DNA from: Lycocorax pyrrhopterus obiensis
Lineage: Eukaryota; Chordata; Aves; Passeriformes; Paradisaeidae
Direction of reading: 5' to 3'
NCBI GenBank assembly: GCA_014706295.1
Contig: JACSVZ010000001.1
Coordinates: 42,994,383 to 43,058,382, forward strand
DNA: 64,000 nt
Shown: one piece after another, positions 1 through 13,400 of the stretch
Layout: each line of letters begins with the position of its first letter
How positions within the stretch are numbered: the stretch's first letter is position 1
Notes under the pieces: model-generated
What the model was told of the DNA's origin: nothing
The model's database searches: none
What the model saw: only the letters and a program-made list of their open reading frames with translations
Made by a program: the position numbers and the translations under genes

Positions 1-2364
1 AACATGTCATGAGGTGCCAGAGTTACCTAGTTACAGTGAGTCTTCCTGGGCAAGGATTTTGAGAAATGTATCTGGGTTCGTGGATCCCACTCCAGGTTCC
101 TGAATGCTACATGTTGGTACAGTATTTTGTTATACATAAATCCCTGGACTTCATTTTCTTATTACTTCATCAAAAGTACTTTTCCTGATCAGACATAATT
201 AGGCATTTTTGTTGAGGCCACATGTATAAGACCAAGTTTTCACTTCTTCATACATCAAAAGTTTTTCTAAATAAACCACCCTAGAGACAACAAACTAGAA
301 AATGTGGCAGTCAAAATTAGAGAAGTGAGCAAGTAGTGAATTCTTAATGGACTGTCAAGCCTGGAAAGACATTTTTTTCCTTTAAACTTGGACCACAAAA
401 GCTATTATGGAAATGACTATAGTACCTTTAAGATTACTTTGTTATGACTTTGAGGGTAGGAAGTCTTTCTTTTACTCTTCCAGCTCCTCCTTTTATGGCA
501 AAAATCATAGCAACACTGGCCTTAATCCCTCAAATAAATCAACAGGTCAGCCTTTGCTATTAAGTAGTGTGATGTTAATTCCTACAGTCCGGAGATAAAC
601 AGGTATATTTGAAAAGTAATATTAGGAAAGCAATTTCAAATTCACAGACTGCAATTTGGTCTTCTCCATTATCAAGGCAATCCTGATAACGTGAAGATGT
701 TTGCTACTCCCCTGCTAATCTGTTTTTACAAGCAGCTGTCCATCCTCTAATTTTTCTCAATTTAGTGAAGGCATTCTGCTTCTTTACTGCAAGAATTGCA
801 TTATATACAGAACTTTTAGTCAAAACAAAGATCGTGGTACTTTCCTTCTACCTTTTCAGTGATTTCTGGTCATAATCATACCTACATGGTTGTGCTCAAG
901 TAGAACATTGATTGATCAGGGCTTCAGACTTTACTTGATTAATGCATTTTCCATATAATTCATGTCCAGTTTCCTTATTGTGTAAATATATTCTCCTCTT
1001 ACAGGGAGAATACAAAAAACCTGACATAATGTAATGAAAATCAGAGAAATTTCTTGATGTTCAAGTTCTCTGTGACAGAACCCAGAGCCAAGGTTAAGTC
1101 TGTCAAGTAGTTTAAGTTCCCATCTCCATGAAAAAAATACTCAGGTATTCCTGGCTGTATTAGACATATTTACTTCTGGCCTCTTATAAGCAGTTCATCT
1201 GTCATACTTAGCCAAAATTATTTTGCTAGCTGGTCTGCCTAGATCTGGTCACAGATCCAAAATTTTGGAATTGCACAAACCAGAAACTTGTAGTAACCAG
1301 ACATCACCCAAGACTGAAAAAAATATTGAGTCTTTGATCTAGGGTAGCTAGGCAAGAATGTAACCAAGAATGACTTCAGAGGATTATTATAAAATCCATA
1401 GAAGTAAATATGGTAATAAGATGCAGGAATGAAATCATTTTGGGTTCAGCAAATAGATTTTCTGCTGAAAGCTGTCTCAGAAAATATCCAGTTAGTTCTG
1501 TTTGTTACAGAACTCATCATGAAGCTCTATGCCTCCTAGTCATGGGACACAAAATAGATAAGGCTATATAAAAGAATGTAATGTATGATATATGCATGAG
1601 GCACATTTACTCTTTTATTACAATTTCATATAGCCTTTACTGTGAGAGAACATGTCCCAGATATGGAATTCTCAAAGTCAGTAGGAACAAACACATACAA
1701 AAAGCTGAATACAGGTAAGTGGTATGTTCAATCAGTAACAAAAATAACAATTAAATCAGAACTCTAAAACAAGCCTTGCATCTTCAAAAAAGGTAATGAG
1801 GCTCCAACTGATAAAAACTGTTGAAATGCATGGCCCTACTTGCTCAGCATTAATCTATTCATCCATGATCTTAGTCCTGAATCAAGCCCTTCCCTATGCT
1901 GTTCATGATTCTAAAACGGGCCGCATATTTTCAATATGAGATTTAAAGGCACAAAAACGATCTCTGAAGTAAGCACATGTTCTAATGAAGTACACTAAGG
2001 CATAGAAAATAAGCTGAAAATAAATTAAAAAATATTATTTGCCTAAAAATAATTCCACCCAAATACCACTCTGGATGATCAGCTGAAAGAAAAAACTGGC
2101 TGTAGTTTCTGACCCATCAGCTAAGTCTTGACGCAAGGTGAACAACTAAACTGGCACAATGTGCAGGCTGCAAGTGGCAGAGAAGAAATTCAGAGCATAT
2201 TCTGTTTACATTACAAGTGACGCAAAGCACAAGCAGAGTGTTCAAAAACACTCTGTGAAAGGTATAACATGGGCTACAGAATTTCTGAGGGATTCTGGAA
2301 GGGCACAGTGGGCACAGTCCTTGTCTTTTCTTGCATGGTAGTATCTTGATCCAATACCTTAATG
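1..2364. other. non-coding, AT-rich unique DNA
   Basis: No gene, RNA gene or recognisable transposon is visible. Open frames are short and scattered, the longest being about 60 codons. I count roughly four CpG dinucleotides in the first kilobase, which is the background level for this window. Confidence 0.7.
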
Positions 2365-2754
2365 ATCATAGAATCATAGAATGGCTTGTGATGGAAAGGA
2401 CCTTAAAGACCATCTAGTGCACAGAATCACAGAGTTAGGTTGGAAAAGACCCTTGAGATCATCGAGTCTAGCCTATGACTGAACACCACATTGTCAACTA
2501 GACCATGACACTGAGGGCCACATCCAGTCTTAAACACATCCAGGGATGGTGACTCCACCACCTCCCTGGGCAGTCCATTCCACCCCCCTGCCATGAGCAG
2601 GGGCACCGTCTACTAGACCAGGTTTTTCAAAGACCCGTTCAACCCAGTCTTGAACATTCCATGGTATGGGGCACCCACGACCTCTCTGGGCAATCTGTTC
2701 CAGTCCCTCTTCACCCTCACAGTAAAGAATTTCTTCCTAGTAAAGAATTTCTTA
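2365..2754 (-). mobile_element. CR1: CR1 LINE fragment, split by a second CR1
   Basis: The left edge carries the doubled ATCATAGAATCATAGAAT, the reverse complement of the CR1 3' tail repeat ATTCTATG, so the element lies on the minus strand with its 3' end at 2365. The typical 3' body follows (TTGTGATGGAAAGGACCTTA, then CATCTAGT). After an interruption at 2419-2582 it resumes with CCCCCCTGCCATGAGCAGGG, a standard CR1 motif, and runs to about 2754. The 5' truncation point coincides with a short tandem duplication of AGTAAAGAATTTCTT. The copy contains only 3' UTR and the very end of ORF2 and cannot encode protein. Confidence 0.95.
2419..2582 (-). mobile_element. CR1: younger CR1 LINE fragment nested in the CR1 at 2365-2754
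   Basis: A second CR1 3' end begins with CACAGAATCACAGAGTTAGG, the ATTCTGTG-type tail read in reverse. It continues through GGAAAAGACCCTTGAGATCATCG and GGTGACTCCACCACCTCCCT to CAGTCCATTCCA. The host CR1 is interrupted exactly here and resumes directly afterwards, so this copy inserted later. At the 5' (right) junction TTCCA at 2578-2582 could belong to either element. This fits a 5'-truncated target-primed insertion closed at microhomology. It is about 164 bp long and non-coding. Confidence 0.9.
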
Positions 2755-5700
2755 CAATGATGATGTTGTTTAATTCCTAATCAATCAGGGCAGCAGTGGA
2801 GATGTATTTCCTGGAGGCCCCTGAACTTGACTTCTAGGAATGGCGGAGGAAACAAGAACTTTGTAAGAAGCTGAAAAAAAGCAAATGAAAAACATACATG
2901 ATTCACTGAATTGTGAAATGCCTACCTTAAAGTTTCCCTGCTAAAAGAAAGGCGTAAATGGTAGCGGGTCCTATAGCTTCAGAGGCTAATCTTTCTGCCA
3001 ATTGCTTAAAGATGATATTACTGTCTCTTTGTCAGAAATACCTGTCACAGACTTCATTAAAGAAAACTAATTCAGTGACCTCCTTATTCAGTTTCAGATG
3101 GGAAGACAAGTCTGCTTAATAATGTATTCATTTCTTTGAATTACCATCTGCAGTAGGTTATACCAGTTTATTCCTTGTGCATAGTGCTCTCTTGGAAATG
3201 TTTCAAGCAGAAATGCCATTCATTTATATGATTTTTATTAGATTCTTCCTCTATGCCTCTTTCAGGAAGGAAGTACAGGGAGTTTGCTCTCCATCTGTTT
3301 AGCAAAACGCAAAACACAGGTGAAATCTGCTGGCATTCAAGGGGTTTTCAGTTACTTGGACCTCTGGACACAGACTGATACACAGATCCAGAGCTGAAAG
3401 ATATATTCTGGCATTTCCTATTAGTACCCTGATACATCTATGAGGGCTTATACAATATTTCTTTTAACTGTGATATCAGCAACCTTGAACCACCAGATCT
3501 CAACCAGCAAATCTGCTGAATAGCCATTTAAAACATGTAATGATAGGAAGCACAAACGCATAGATTCCAAAATGAATATAGACGACAATAATACTATAGA
3601 TTCATAACATTTATAGACTCATAAGTATATGTTATAGATTTTTAATTATATGTACAGAGTAGAAAACCTACTCTGAGTCAATCTAAGAAAGAAAAGCAGA
3701 AAATTCGGTTCAGGTTTCAGATAAAATTCAGACTGATTCCTACTTTATCCATGTAAGTTCAGCCAAGCATTATAAATCCTTCACAAACTGTAAAAGCATG
3801 TATAAGCTCACTTTAGTGAGAAGTATAGTATTTCTACTTGTCATCATAATAGAGGATCATCATAGATTCGTTTTCCTCTTGGAGCCTTTGCACATGCATT
3901 GCAACCAGACCTCTGGATGCTTAGGGACAGGATGAATATCTTACAGTGAGTTATAACACATGCAATGGCTAAAGAATTTTTAAAACAGTAAGAACTGATT
4001 CTATTAAATAAATATCTCACATCAACTCAAATCTGTTCCACTTCTGTTAGCTAATTAGAAAATTGCTTAAATTAATTATAATGGATTTACAGTTTACAGT
4101 TCTCTGATTTTGATGCTCAGAAGAGAAAAGAGTTTCATAACATCATAAATTTCCTGTGAATATTTATTTGCCCCTTTTATATGCAGGGAAACCTTGATCC
4201 AATGAGGAATTCACATTACTTTGGTCATGTGGAAAAATTCACCACTCGGGAAATGGAACAAAAATTTTAAGAAACCAGGGAAATAAATTGCATATGTAAG
4301 TTTTCTACTCAAATTTTATTAGGTTTATTACTCAGAGTAGCCTGGTTGTTTTAGGCAAGTGTACAAAGATGAAATAGTAGTCTGACCGCTCAAAGAGGTG
4401 TGCTCGGTAAGGATGTATCACACATGATCAAAGTCGTGAATAGATCTGTTAAAAACATCTGCAATTAGACATTTAGATTAGAGTGCCTTCTGTTTTCCAT
4501 CTTGTCTTTTCCTACCAGTTGGCACCTGTTCCCAGGTAATATCTCTTTGCCAGCTGATTTTGCTGCACCCAGAGAAGTCTTACATTTGTTTTTCCAACTC
4601 TTTGTTAATAGTGGAGTATGTGACTGTAGAACCACATTTTACAAAGAAAAACTGCCTGGAAGACTTCTGAGAAAATTCATGGTCAGGTTAAACACAGCAC
4701 TCAGACTGTGTTTTATCTTCTGGAAAGATCTGCTTTCTCACCCAACTGCTAAATTCAGGTACACTGAAGTACACTTATAGCTGGAAGTGTACAAGCAGAA
4801 TGAACTCATTATTAAGAGAATCTGTATATTAATGGAAGACCTAGATAATTTAGAGTGGAGAAAGTTGCATAGTCAGTATCTTCCAAATTACATTATTTAA
4901 ATGTGTGTGCTCTTAAAGACAATCTACAAAATTGTCTTTAAACCTTTGCCATATTTTGTGTGTAAACAAGACTACAAGAAGATCACAGAGTCTAAAATGT
5001 GCCCTGAAAGAGTATTTTCTGCTTCCTTTCTTCAGAATATTTCTGACATTGTCATACACTTCTCCAGATTCTGATGTAGCAACTACTTTTTGTGCATTTC
5101 TATGGTACAGCTGGTCTATACAACATTTTGCTTCTCTTTTGATATTAGATTACAAGCACATCTGCAAAACCTGTCTATGAACACTACAAACAGTATTAGA
5201 ACAAAAGAAGATCCAGTCAAAATACATTTCACTAAATTGTTCTTATCAAAAAAGTACTTAAAGTGTTTCATTGAATAAAGAAGGCTTTTACCTCCATACA
5301 ACTTCCAAGAGTTTACAGGGAGCAAGTTCTCCAACAGCAGCAGACTAGCAGAAGTAATTTAGCAAGCAGAAGCTGTGAAAGAAGCCTTTGTCAAGATTTT
5401 TATCCACAGATCTCTAATATGTTAGTATATAATTTTTTTTGCAGTTCCTTGGCTCTGTTTTGCCTCCTCTCACTCGCAACAGCAGCCTTCTGACTCTTTC
5501 CTTGGCTTATAATTGCACACTGCCCTCTGTGTCTTCCAACCTGTTTACTGACCAACAGTATGTGTTGGCATTTTGTGGCTTTTGAATAGGATTTGTGAAA
5601 ATATTTGCAAGTATTCCTGCATCAGTGTTGCATAACCAACTGTGTGAAGAACTATTTGCATTTACAGGCAGAAAAATGATTTAACTTATAACCTTTCCAG

Positions 5701-7044
5701 CTTGCCTGTTCTACATATTCATTAAGACCATTAATCATTTCTCCCACTGCCCCTCTTTTTTTTAAAGGTCACATTTGGTTTCAAATTGAAAAAGACCCTT
5801 TCTTAAATTTATATGTGTGTGTGTGTGTGTATTTGCATATATAAAATTTGACAAAATCTGTAAGCAACACGTTTTATGTCATCAACTGCACTAGCAAAGA
5901 CCAAGCAGTACTTATTTACCTTTCCACTATTTCTCAGACCATAACCCTTTTGCAACAGATTTCATGGTCTGTGTGACCCTATTCACAGCCACAGTAAAGA
6001 ATGAATGGAATATCCAGTAACAGGTATTTTACAAACCAGACAAAAAATTAGGTACACATACGGTATCATTCCAAAAGGTTTGGCAGCCTGAAGGATCTCT
6101 AAAATATATGCATTATACTTGTATTAGGATTTTTTTTTCCATTAGGGTGAAAGAAAATCCAATTGATGTGTACATTTTCATATACAGTATTATTATCTTT
6201 TTTTAGCTGTAATGTTTTATCCTTTTTTTTTTTCTTTAAATCTCTTTAGCTTGTGTTCAATCTTCTTAACTGAAGTGTCTAATTCACAATCCTAATTACC
6301 AAGGTTTTCCTCTCCATCCAGTCACCTCTCCAGGGAATAATTTAGTAGACCTAGAATCTCTGGAGTGGTTTATCACTTCCAGTTAGCTATTGAGGCAGCT
6401 GAAAGAGGAAAATTTCCTTAATTACATGTGCTGTATAAGGAGTAGCACCAGTTCATGCCTTCACATTAAAAGGAAAACATGAATCTGTTTGCTCTGCTTG
6501 AAAGAGCTTTGTAGTACAATATTCACCTTAATTTTTTCCTTCTCAGACAGAGTTAGGAAGCTTCCAGTTCAATAATCTTTCTCTTTATTCTTACTACACT
6601 AACTGCTAAAACATTCCTCAGGAGAGTCAGAACAATTCAGAGCATTTAAGCTAGGCTTCCAAAACATCTTCTGGTGTTGTTTTTTTCCTTTCCCATTGAC
6701 TGGAGACTACATTTGCAAATCTTGTGACTGAACACCTGAAGAGGCATTCAGCTTCTCACACTTAAATTTGAGACCCTCAGTTTAGTCTCTCAGTACCTTC
6801 CCGGTCTTAAAAGAATGTCAGCTTTATGCACGGATCTTTGGGAAGAGATCCGCCAGATTTCTAGAGTTCAGAGGATGTCTGGTGCCTAGGTTTCCATGGG
6901 AAACAAGGCAAGCAGCTTCCAAATAACCTCTAGTGAAAGGACGTGGTGCAGAGCTGGAGAAGGAACTTAATGCTCTTCAGAGACACTGATGTTAACTCAC
7001 TGCAAATGTGACAGGCAGTTTTGCTATAGAGGTTTATCGTACTG
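2755..7044. other. non-coding, AT-rich unique DNA
   Basis: Apart from a short (TG)n tract at 5814-5830 and a few T-runs around 6125 and 6196-6236, I see no gene, exon with convincing splice sites, RNA gene or transposon. Confidence 0.65.
5814..5830. repeat. (TG)n microsatellite, about 8 units
   Basis: Uninterrupted TG dinucleotides flanked by ATATA on both sides. Short dinucleotide tract, no functional claim. Confidence 0.9.
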
Positions 7045-7628
7045 TCATAGAATCATAGAATATTCTGAGCTGGAAGGGAAAAGCAAGAATCATCAGAGTC
7101 CAACTCCTGTCCCTGCACAGGACATCCCCAAAAGTCACACCATGTGCCTGAAAGCATTCTTCTTGGACTCTGTCAGGCTGGTGCTGTGACCATTTCCCCA
7201 GGGAGCATGTTCCAGTGCCCAACCACCCTCTGGGTGAAAAACCTTTTCCTGATATCCAACCTAAACCTCCCCTGACACAACTTCAGGCCATTCCCTCAGG
7301 TCCTGTCACTGGTCACCACAGAGAAGAGATCAGTGCCTGCCCCTCCTCTTCCCCTCAGGAGGAAGTTGTAGACTGCAATGAAGTCTCCTCTCAGTCTCCT
7401 CTTCTCCAGGCTGAACAGAACAAGTGACCTCAGCTGCTCCTCATATGGCTTCCCTTCGAGGCCCTTCACCATCTTTGTTGCCCTCCTTTGGATGGTCTCT
7501 GATAGCTTTATATCTTTATTATACCGTGGTGCTCAAAACTGCACACAGGACACGAGGTGAGGGCCGTACCAGCATGGAGTAGAGCAGGACAATCACATCC
7601 CTTGACCAGCTTGTGATGCTTCTGCAGA
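7045..7628 (-). mobile_element. CR1: CR1 LINE, 5'-truncated, about 580 bp
   Basis: Starts with TCATAGAATCATAGAATATT, the reverse of the CR1 tail, placing the 3' end on the left. The copy continues through CR1 landmarks: CCCTGCACAGGACATCCCCA, CTGGGTGAAAAACCTTTTCCT, TGAAGTCTCC followed by CTCTTCTCCAGGCTGAACAG, TTTGTTGCCCTCCTTTGGAT, GTGCTCAAAACTGCACACAG and GTAGAGCAGGACAATCACAT. This covers the 3' UTR and the C-terminal part of ORF2. The match fades after about 7628. Frameshifts and stops break the coding frame; open frames here (for example 7378-7560, plus strand) are antisense to ORF2. Confidence 0.95.
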
Positions 7629-8699
7629 CACTGAGTGCCAAAGATGCTGCAGATCTGCTGTATTTCCCCTTGCCAGTGTTGGGATGACAGAGGTAGGTGC
7701 TGGTTTGAGCAACAAGGTGTCCTTGTCCGCCTTAGAGAGACACATTGCTGAAATCTAGTTAACCATTAATGTGTTTTAGAAGTTTTCACACTGAAAACCC
7801 AGCTAGCATTTGACACGTTTTTAATCTTAGTAGTGCTGTTTCTGAGTATAAAGTTATGATTTCAAAATTAGTGTGTGCTTGTAAGTTTCTTTTAAATTTA
7901 AAATGATAAATTAGAAATTGGGATCTTTTACAGTAAATTATTCCAGGTTCCATGCTAGGCTGATCAAGATAGATCATGTAAAGTAAGACTATGTTTTACA
8001 GTTCCTGTTAAAAAAAATAAAGAACACTTGATATTTTTCAAAGTACCTAGACCTCTTTCTACCATTTTTTTCAGCTTTGTGTTACTGCTTTTTTCAATTC
8101 TAAGTAGAACTGGAAAAAGTTGAACTAGAAATTTTAGAAGCATGACATGGTTTGGTGAAGGTCATGAAGGTTTCAGGTCAACTGTAAAATTTCAAAAGAT
8201 TGAATTTTCAAATGTGCTTAGCACTGTCAGTGATGCAAAATGTCCAATGTCCCCTACCCCACCATTTTCTTCGGGTATGATGTGCATGGAAGCCCAAGGA
8301 AAACCTTCCAGTTTCAATTAAGAGAATAAAAGGGAAAAAGAAGAGAGCTTCTATCTTTGAAAACACATCCTAAGAAGCTTTAAAAAGTTGCTACTGTGCT
8401 TAAAGCCCGGCGAATGGGGGCTTTTGCAATTTTACGTTACACATGATAAAGATGGAACCTAATTTTTTATATTGCTGTTAAGGGAAAATATTAAAAATTA
8501 AGCCAGTGCTAAGAACATGGTTTCTAATGACAAAGCTGGCCATTATCACTTTTTTATCCTTGAGAAATTGCTCATAGATGGTGCTAACTGGAGTCAGTTG
8601 CTACCCACTATCTTGTGCTGACAGATAGCCACTCTGCTCTGGAGGGCACTTGCAGAGAACAGAATTATTTTTAGTTGTAGATGCTTGGGAGCTTCAAGT

Positions 8700-8860
8700 C
8701 ATTTACTATGAATCATGTGACATTAAACACCTGCGGCAAGCTGCCGCCTCTGACAAACTCTTTACTGCGACCCACGAGTATATGCACAATTAATATCAGA
8801 CTGTACATCATTAAATTTTACAGTCCGACTGAGTTCTGCCCTACAGGCACGGAAAGAAGA
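8700..8860. promoter_or_regulatory. CpG-bearing patch, possible conserved non-coding element
   Basis: Six CpGs fall between 8734 and 8850, against about four per kilobase in the first kilobase. The patch contains the inverted repeat GCGGCA-AGC-TGCCGC (8733-8747) and homeodomain-type AT words (CAATTAATATC, CATTAAATTTTA). Retained CpGs in an AT-rich desert often mark constrained sequence. That inference is weak here because no alignment is available. Confidence 0.2.
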
Positions 8861-10450
8861 AACAGCAATGAACCTGCTTACCTGCCCAAGAACAGCTAAC
8901 TTTTGGTATGTCTTCCCCCATGACTCATAAAAAGACTGTTAATTACACTGGTGATATATCATCATACATTTTTTTTCCTAATAGGAATTTCAGTAAAAAA
9001 TTACAGCTATTTATATCAAATATTACTTCTTCCATCACTGACTGAAATTTATGTAATTTAATTAACTTATGCTTCAGTGATATTTTTGAAAATGAAGTAG
9101 CTCTGAAGTAGCCATTGAATGGGACTTAATTGATATTCTATCAGAGTACGCTGCACCAAACCCCTCATTCTCTCAATAAGAAAAAGTAAGAAAATTGGAC
9201 CTTTCTACTTAGTATGAAAAAGACCATGCAGTTCAGATACCCTAGCAAAGTAATTGTGCTGAAGAGGAAAGACTGATGGAAAACTAAAGTTTACTTAAGG
9301 GTAGGTGTCTTCCAGAGAGGGAGCTCTCAGTGACAGTGGTGATGCTGCATATTTTGCATATTCAGTCTCACTCAGAATTCATGGGTGCTACAACCAATTC
9401 TCTTTTTTTTTTCTGCAGATGTTCAACACATCTGGTTTCCTTCTCATCCGTCTGCAGACAACAGTCAAAATAATATTTTTTGGTTTTCATATTTCTTTAA
9501 AATTTGCTCTTTTATTTATCTAAATGCAGACCTAGCTGTCTAGACAGCATCTGCACTATTTCCACTAGCTAGTGATCTAAACTTCCTTTATGTTCACCTA
9601 GTCACACAGAGATTTTCTCTGAGTTTAAAAGTAACTGTGTATGAGTCTAGATGTATGACTGCAAGATCAAACTTTATGAAAACTAATGGACTAAAAGTTC
9701 TTTTTTTTTTTTGTAATTTTTATTTTGTTAAGAGAAAGTAACTCCTCATTTACATGAAAACATTTTCTGTAATTTTGAACTGACATTTTTCAGAGAGAGG
9801 TTCAAATAAAATTGTCAAGTTTTTTATAGCAGGGGAAGAAAATTGCATTACCTTTTGTAAAGGTAATTAAATATTTCCCACATTAAAATAATTTTTTATA
9901 GTTTCAGAACATAATATGAGAACCTGAATAGGTAGACACATATATAAGGAAAGGAATTTTTTTTTTCTCCATTGAAGATAAATATTTCAAGGAAGGAAAT
10001 GTATGAATATCATTGCAGGGAAAATTTGTGAGTTGGATACAGTGTGTAGTCTTTTCGCTTAAAAATACCCCTTGGTCAATACAGATTTTTATATTAATAT
10101 TAATATTCAATATAAGTCTCCATTTCATGGAGAAATGTAACATGTACCCTACATACAAATTAAAGCTCCCTTTTCTAGTCTCTTATCATTGAGCGTCTAT
10201 AGAGTACCATCAAAGTGATGTAAATTCCACTTAATTTCTATGATTTTAAGTGACTATTTTAATGATTGTATGAAAACAATGCATATCCATGCAGAATCAG
10301 CCATTTTGGGTGTTCCTACAGTGTATCCATTCTACTTGACCAACATCAATTGAGACATAAAATAAATACTCAATTCGCTTACAGACAGCCTATACAGCAT
10401 GGAGTAATGCACCCAAAGCCTTCTGCTGCCGTGATTCAATCAGGCTATTG

Positions 10451-10476
10451 CTCCTTCTCTTTGTCATTAGAAGGAG
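10451..10476. other. inverted repeat, 8-bp arms
   Basis: CTCCTTCT at 10451-10458 pairs perfectly with AGAAGGAG at 10469-10476 across a 10-nt loop. It is too short for a microRNA precursor, and no flanking pairing is obvious. Confidence 0.5.
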
Positions 10477-13400
10477 GATAATGCATGGTTAAAAGAAAGC
10501 AAATGTTACGTGATTTTTCAGAAAAAAGGACGAGTTTGTATCAGGCACTTTCTTGAATCAGGTCTCACAGTTTGTGACAGAAGCAGAGTGGCAGTAGTGG
10601 TAAATGGTAGTTATGATTATTGTAAAACTACAAGTACTGCTGTTTGTATTTCCAATGAGAATTGTTCTGTGGCCTTTTTCCATCTAAAGATGATGCAGAA
10701 AAAGTTATCACAAGGAGAATCTGATTTTTATCTCCTCCACACCAGGGAGCAAAAATATGGATCCCTTTATGCTTTGTTACAGGAAATTAATGTATTTTTT
10801 AAAACACTAATATTGTTGCATATAGATTACAAATGCCTGAATTTTCAGAATGTGCAGAATAAGTCATATAAGGGTTTCTTAAAACCAAACCTGGACTGGA
10901 GATAAGCTTTGCATGGGCCAAATGTGGGCCATATGAACCAGATAGAAAATCACCTGGTGTGAACAGACCTTGGTGTAACTCTGCTTCTTGGCAACAACTT
11001 TTTTTCCCTGTTGAGGTCATTTCAGTCCATTTGATCAGTGGGAAAGGACAGCTTCCCTTTAAATCAGGAAGCAGAGTTAATGAAGTCTGTTGCAAAGGTA
11101 TCAGAGCCAGCTTGGCCATGGGAGGAAATAAAACATTAAGTCATTTCTGATATGACTCAGTTTATGGGTAATTGGTAGTTACCCTCTAAACTACCTGGCA
11201 CTCAAAAGATAACATATTCTAAATTTCTGGCAGCCATTAGAATGCTAATGTTTAAGGTTGGCATAAATTAGTCTTACCTGAGCCAATCTATTACACACTA
11301 CTCTTACATACTTCAGCTGAATCGCTCATGTTTTTGTTACTGGGGATTGCCTCTTTTTCCTTTATTGCTGTGCTCAGATACAGATGCATTTTGTTTTAAT
11401 TAAATCATTACCGCTATCTTGCAGATTTGCTTAGCACTTTCAATGTTCAGCTGTTATCTACATCTGTAATTCTCATCTCTATAATTAATGTTATTTTTAT
11501 GATATTTTAATGTGAAATCTCTTTGGGAAAGACAGCCTTTAGCTGCTCATATAAACTTTAAAGAGATAAAGCCCCAAAAGCTGGAAATGGCTGTGATCTT
11601 CAAGGCTTATTAATGACAGCAACACATTTAGAGCTATACTTACACATTCAAATATTTTCAGATATTTCAAATTGGGTATCAGTGGTGTACAAATTTGCCC
11701 AAGTGGTTCAAATTTCCAAAAGCTCTCAAAAAACAGGTAACCTTTTGGAATAATGTGAACTTAGAGTGGCACATGAGGGAGGATGTTGAAGTTTCAATAA
11801 TTTCAAATGACCCTTGTTCCTTGTCTTTTTTAACCAGAAAATGAATGAAACAACGGTCAAGCTTAGATTTTGAAACAGAATAAAATAGAGCAGGGAGACA
11901 AATCACTGACACAAGATCCGAAAAAAAAAAATTGTATTGAAGAGGAACTTTTGCCTCCATGACCAAAACTACCCTTTGCATAACCACCAAATCATTTATT
12001 CACTTATATGTGATTCACACTTACTTTCTAACTATGCAGCTGAAATTCACTGAAAGTACGTACAAAATGGCAAGAAATGGGATGAACTGTGCATGTGTTC
12101 GTTGTCAGAAGTATAAATGATGCAAAAATGTGCTTACCTTTTGTAATTAGTTCTTTTGACTCCTTTATGTTTCTTCACAAAAGTCGTTTTCACTTGCATT
12201 TATTTAGCACCATATGCCATGGGATCTTTTCCACTCCCTCTGAGGTGCCGTAAATTTTTCTTAAAATATTCCCTGGCTCACATACCTTTTGATTCTATTA
12301 ACTATAAACCAGATTGAGCATTAAAACTGGTATATAACATCTGAATTCATTATGTATGTTATGTGGAAATCTAATTTCAACTGATTTTATACTGTAGCTA
12401 TCCTAGAAATCTTAATCAGATTTCCCTTTTCCATTTCTAATATAAAACTGTCTATTAATAAATAAAAGAAGACAAAAATACAGCAACTTAAGATCACACA
12501 GGGAAACTCTTTGCAGCCAGCTTATTATTTTTGAAACAATAGAAAAATATCTTATATTACACAAGACTGCTTTTTCTTTCCTGCTGGCAACTGTTTCAGT
12601 TTACATTAAATTGCATCCCCCTGTAGGAAAAAGCCCTTGAAGAGAGAAAAGTACAATATTTTCTTCTGAGATTAAAGGAGGAATTTTCTGGGCCACTGCA
12701 GAACTGATATTAATATACATTTATTTGAAAACTTTCTATTTCTGTACACTTTGACCATCATTCTTTATATGTAAATTTCACTTTGGAATCTAAACATTAC
12801 AAATAAGTAGACAACAGTTTATTCATATATCAGTGAAGGTGAAACTGTTCCAAGTTAAAATGGAAATGAAAACTTTGAAAAAATACGACTCTTGTTATTC
12901 AGTACTACCAAAAATTAATTGATAGAATTTACAATTTATTTTGAAATTAAATTTTAAATTTACTAGACAATAATTTACCAAACTGTAAACACAGAAAGCA
13001 TTAAGAGTTGTATCTCTAGAAATGGTTTCAACTGCTTATCCAAACGGTATTTTTTGATTTTTTTTTTTTATGACTACATAAGGAAGGCAAACTGTCTCCT
13101 CAATGGAAGAACACCTTTGCACCACTTAATTTCTCCATTAAGCTTTCAAAGGAACAGCTAAGTAATGCAACGGCATTTGAAATTGTTCTCTGTGCAATAA
13201 CAAAGACATATTGTTACTTGTTATTCAAATAGGTTGTAAAAATAATATACTCCTTCAGCAAACAAAGAAACCCAAATAACCTGCCTTCCTTCATAAGAAA
13301 TCAAACTGGAATTTAAGTTTTACTGCAATGCACTATTGAAAGTAACTATTTTTACTATCACAAAAGCAGTTTCCCAGCATGAGAGAGTACTTCATTGTAT

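Noticed and set aside
7034..7560. Several 60-70-codon frames on both strands
   Set aside because: All fall within the CR1 at 7045-7628 and are antisense or shifted frames of that element.
9396..9523. Strong splice-acceptor-like sequence, CTCTTTTTTTTTCTGCAG, before an open frame
   Set aside because: No plausible donor (GTRAGT) follows within a normal exon length, and the encoded peptide is not recognisable.
10510..10905. 131-codon plus-strand frame
   Set aside because: No recognisable domain, AT-rich codon use like the surroundings and no splice or promoter context. One or so frame of this length is expected by chance in 64 kb at this composition.
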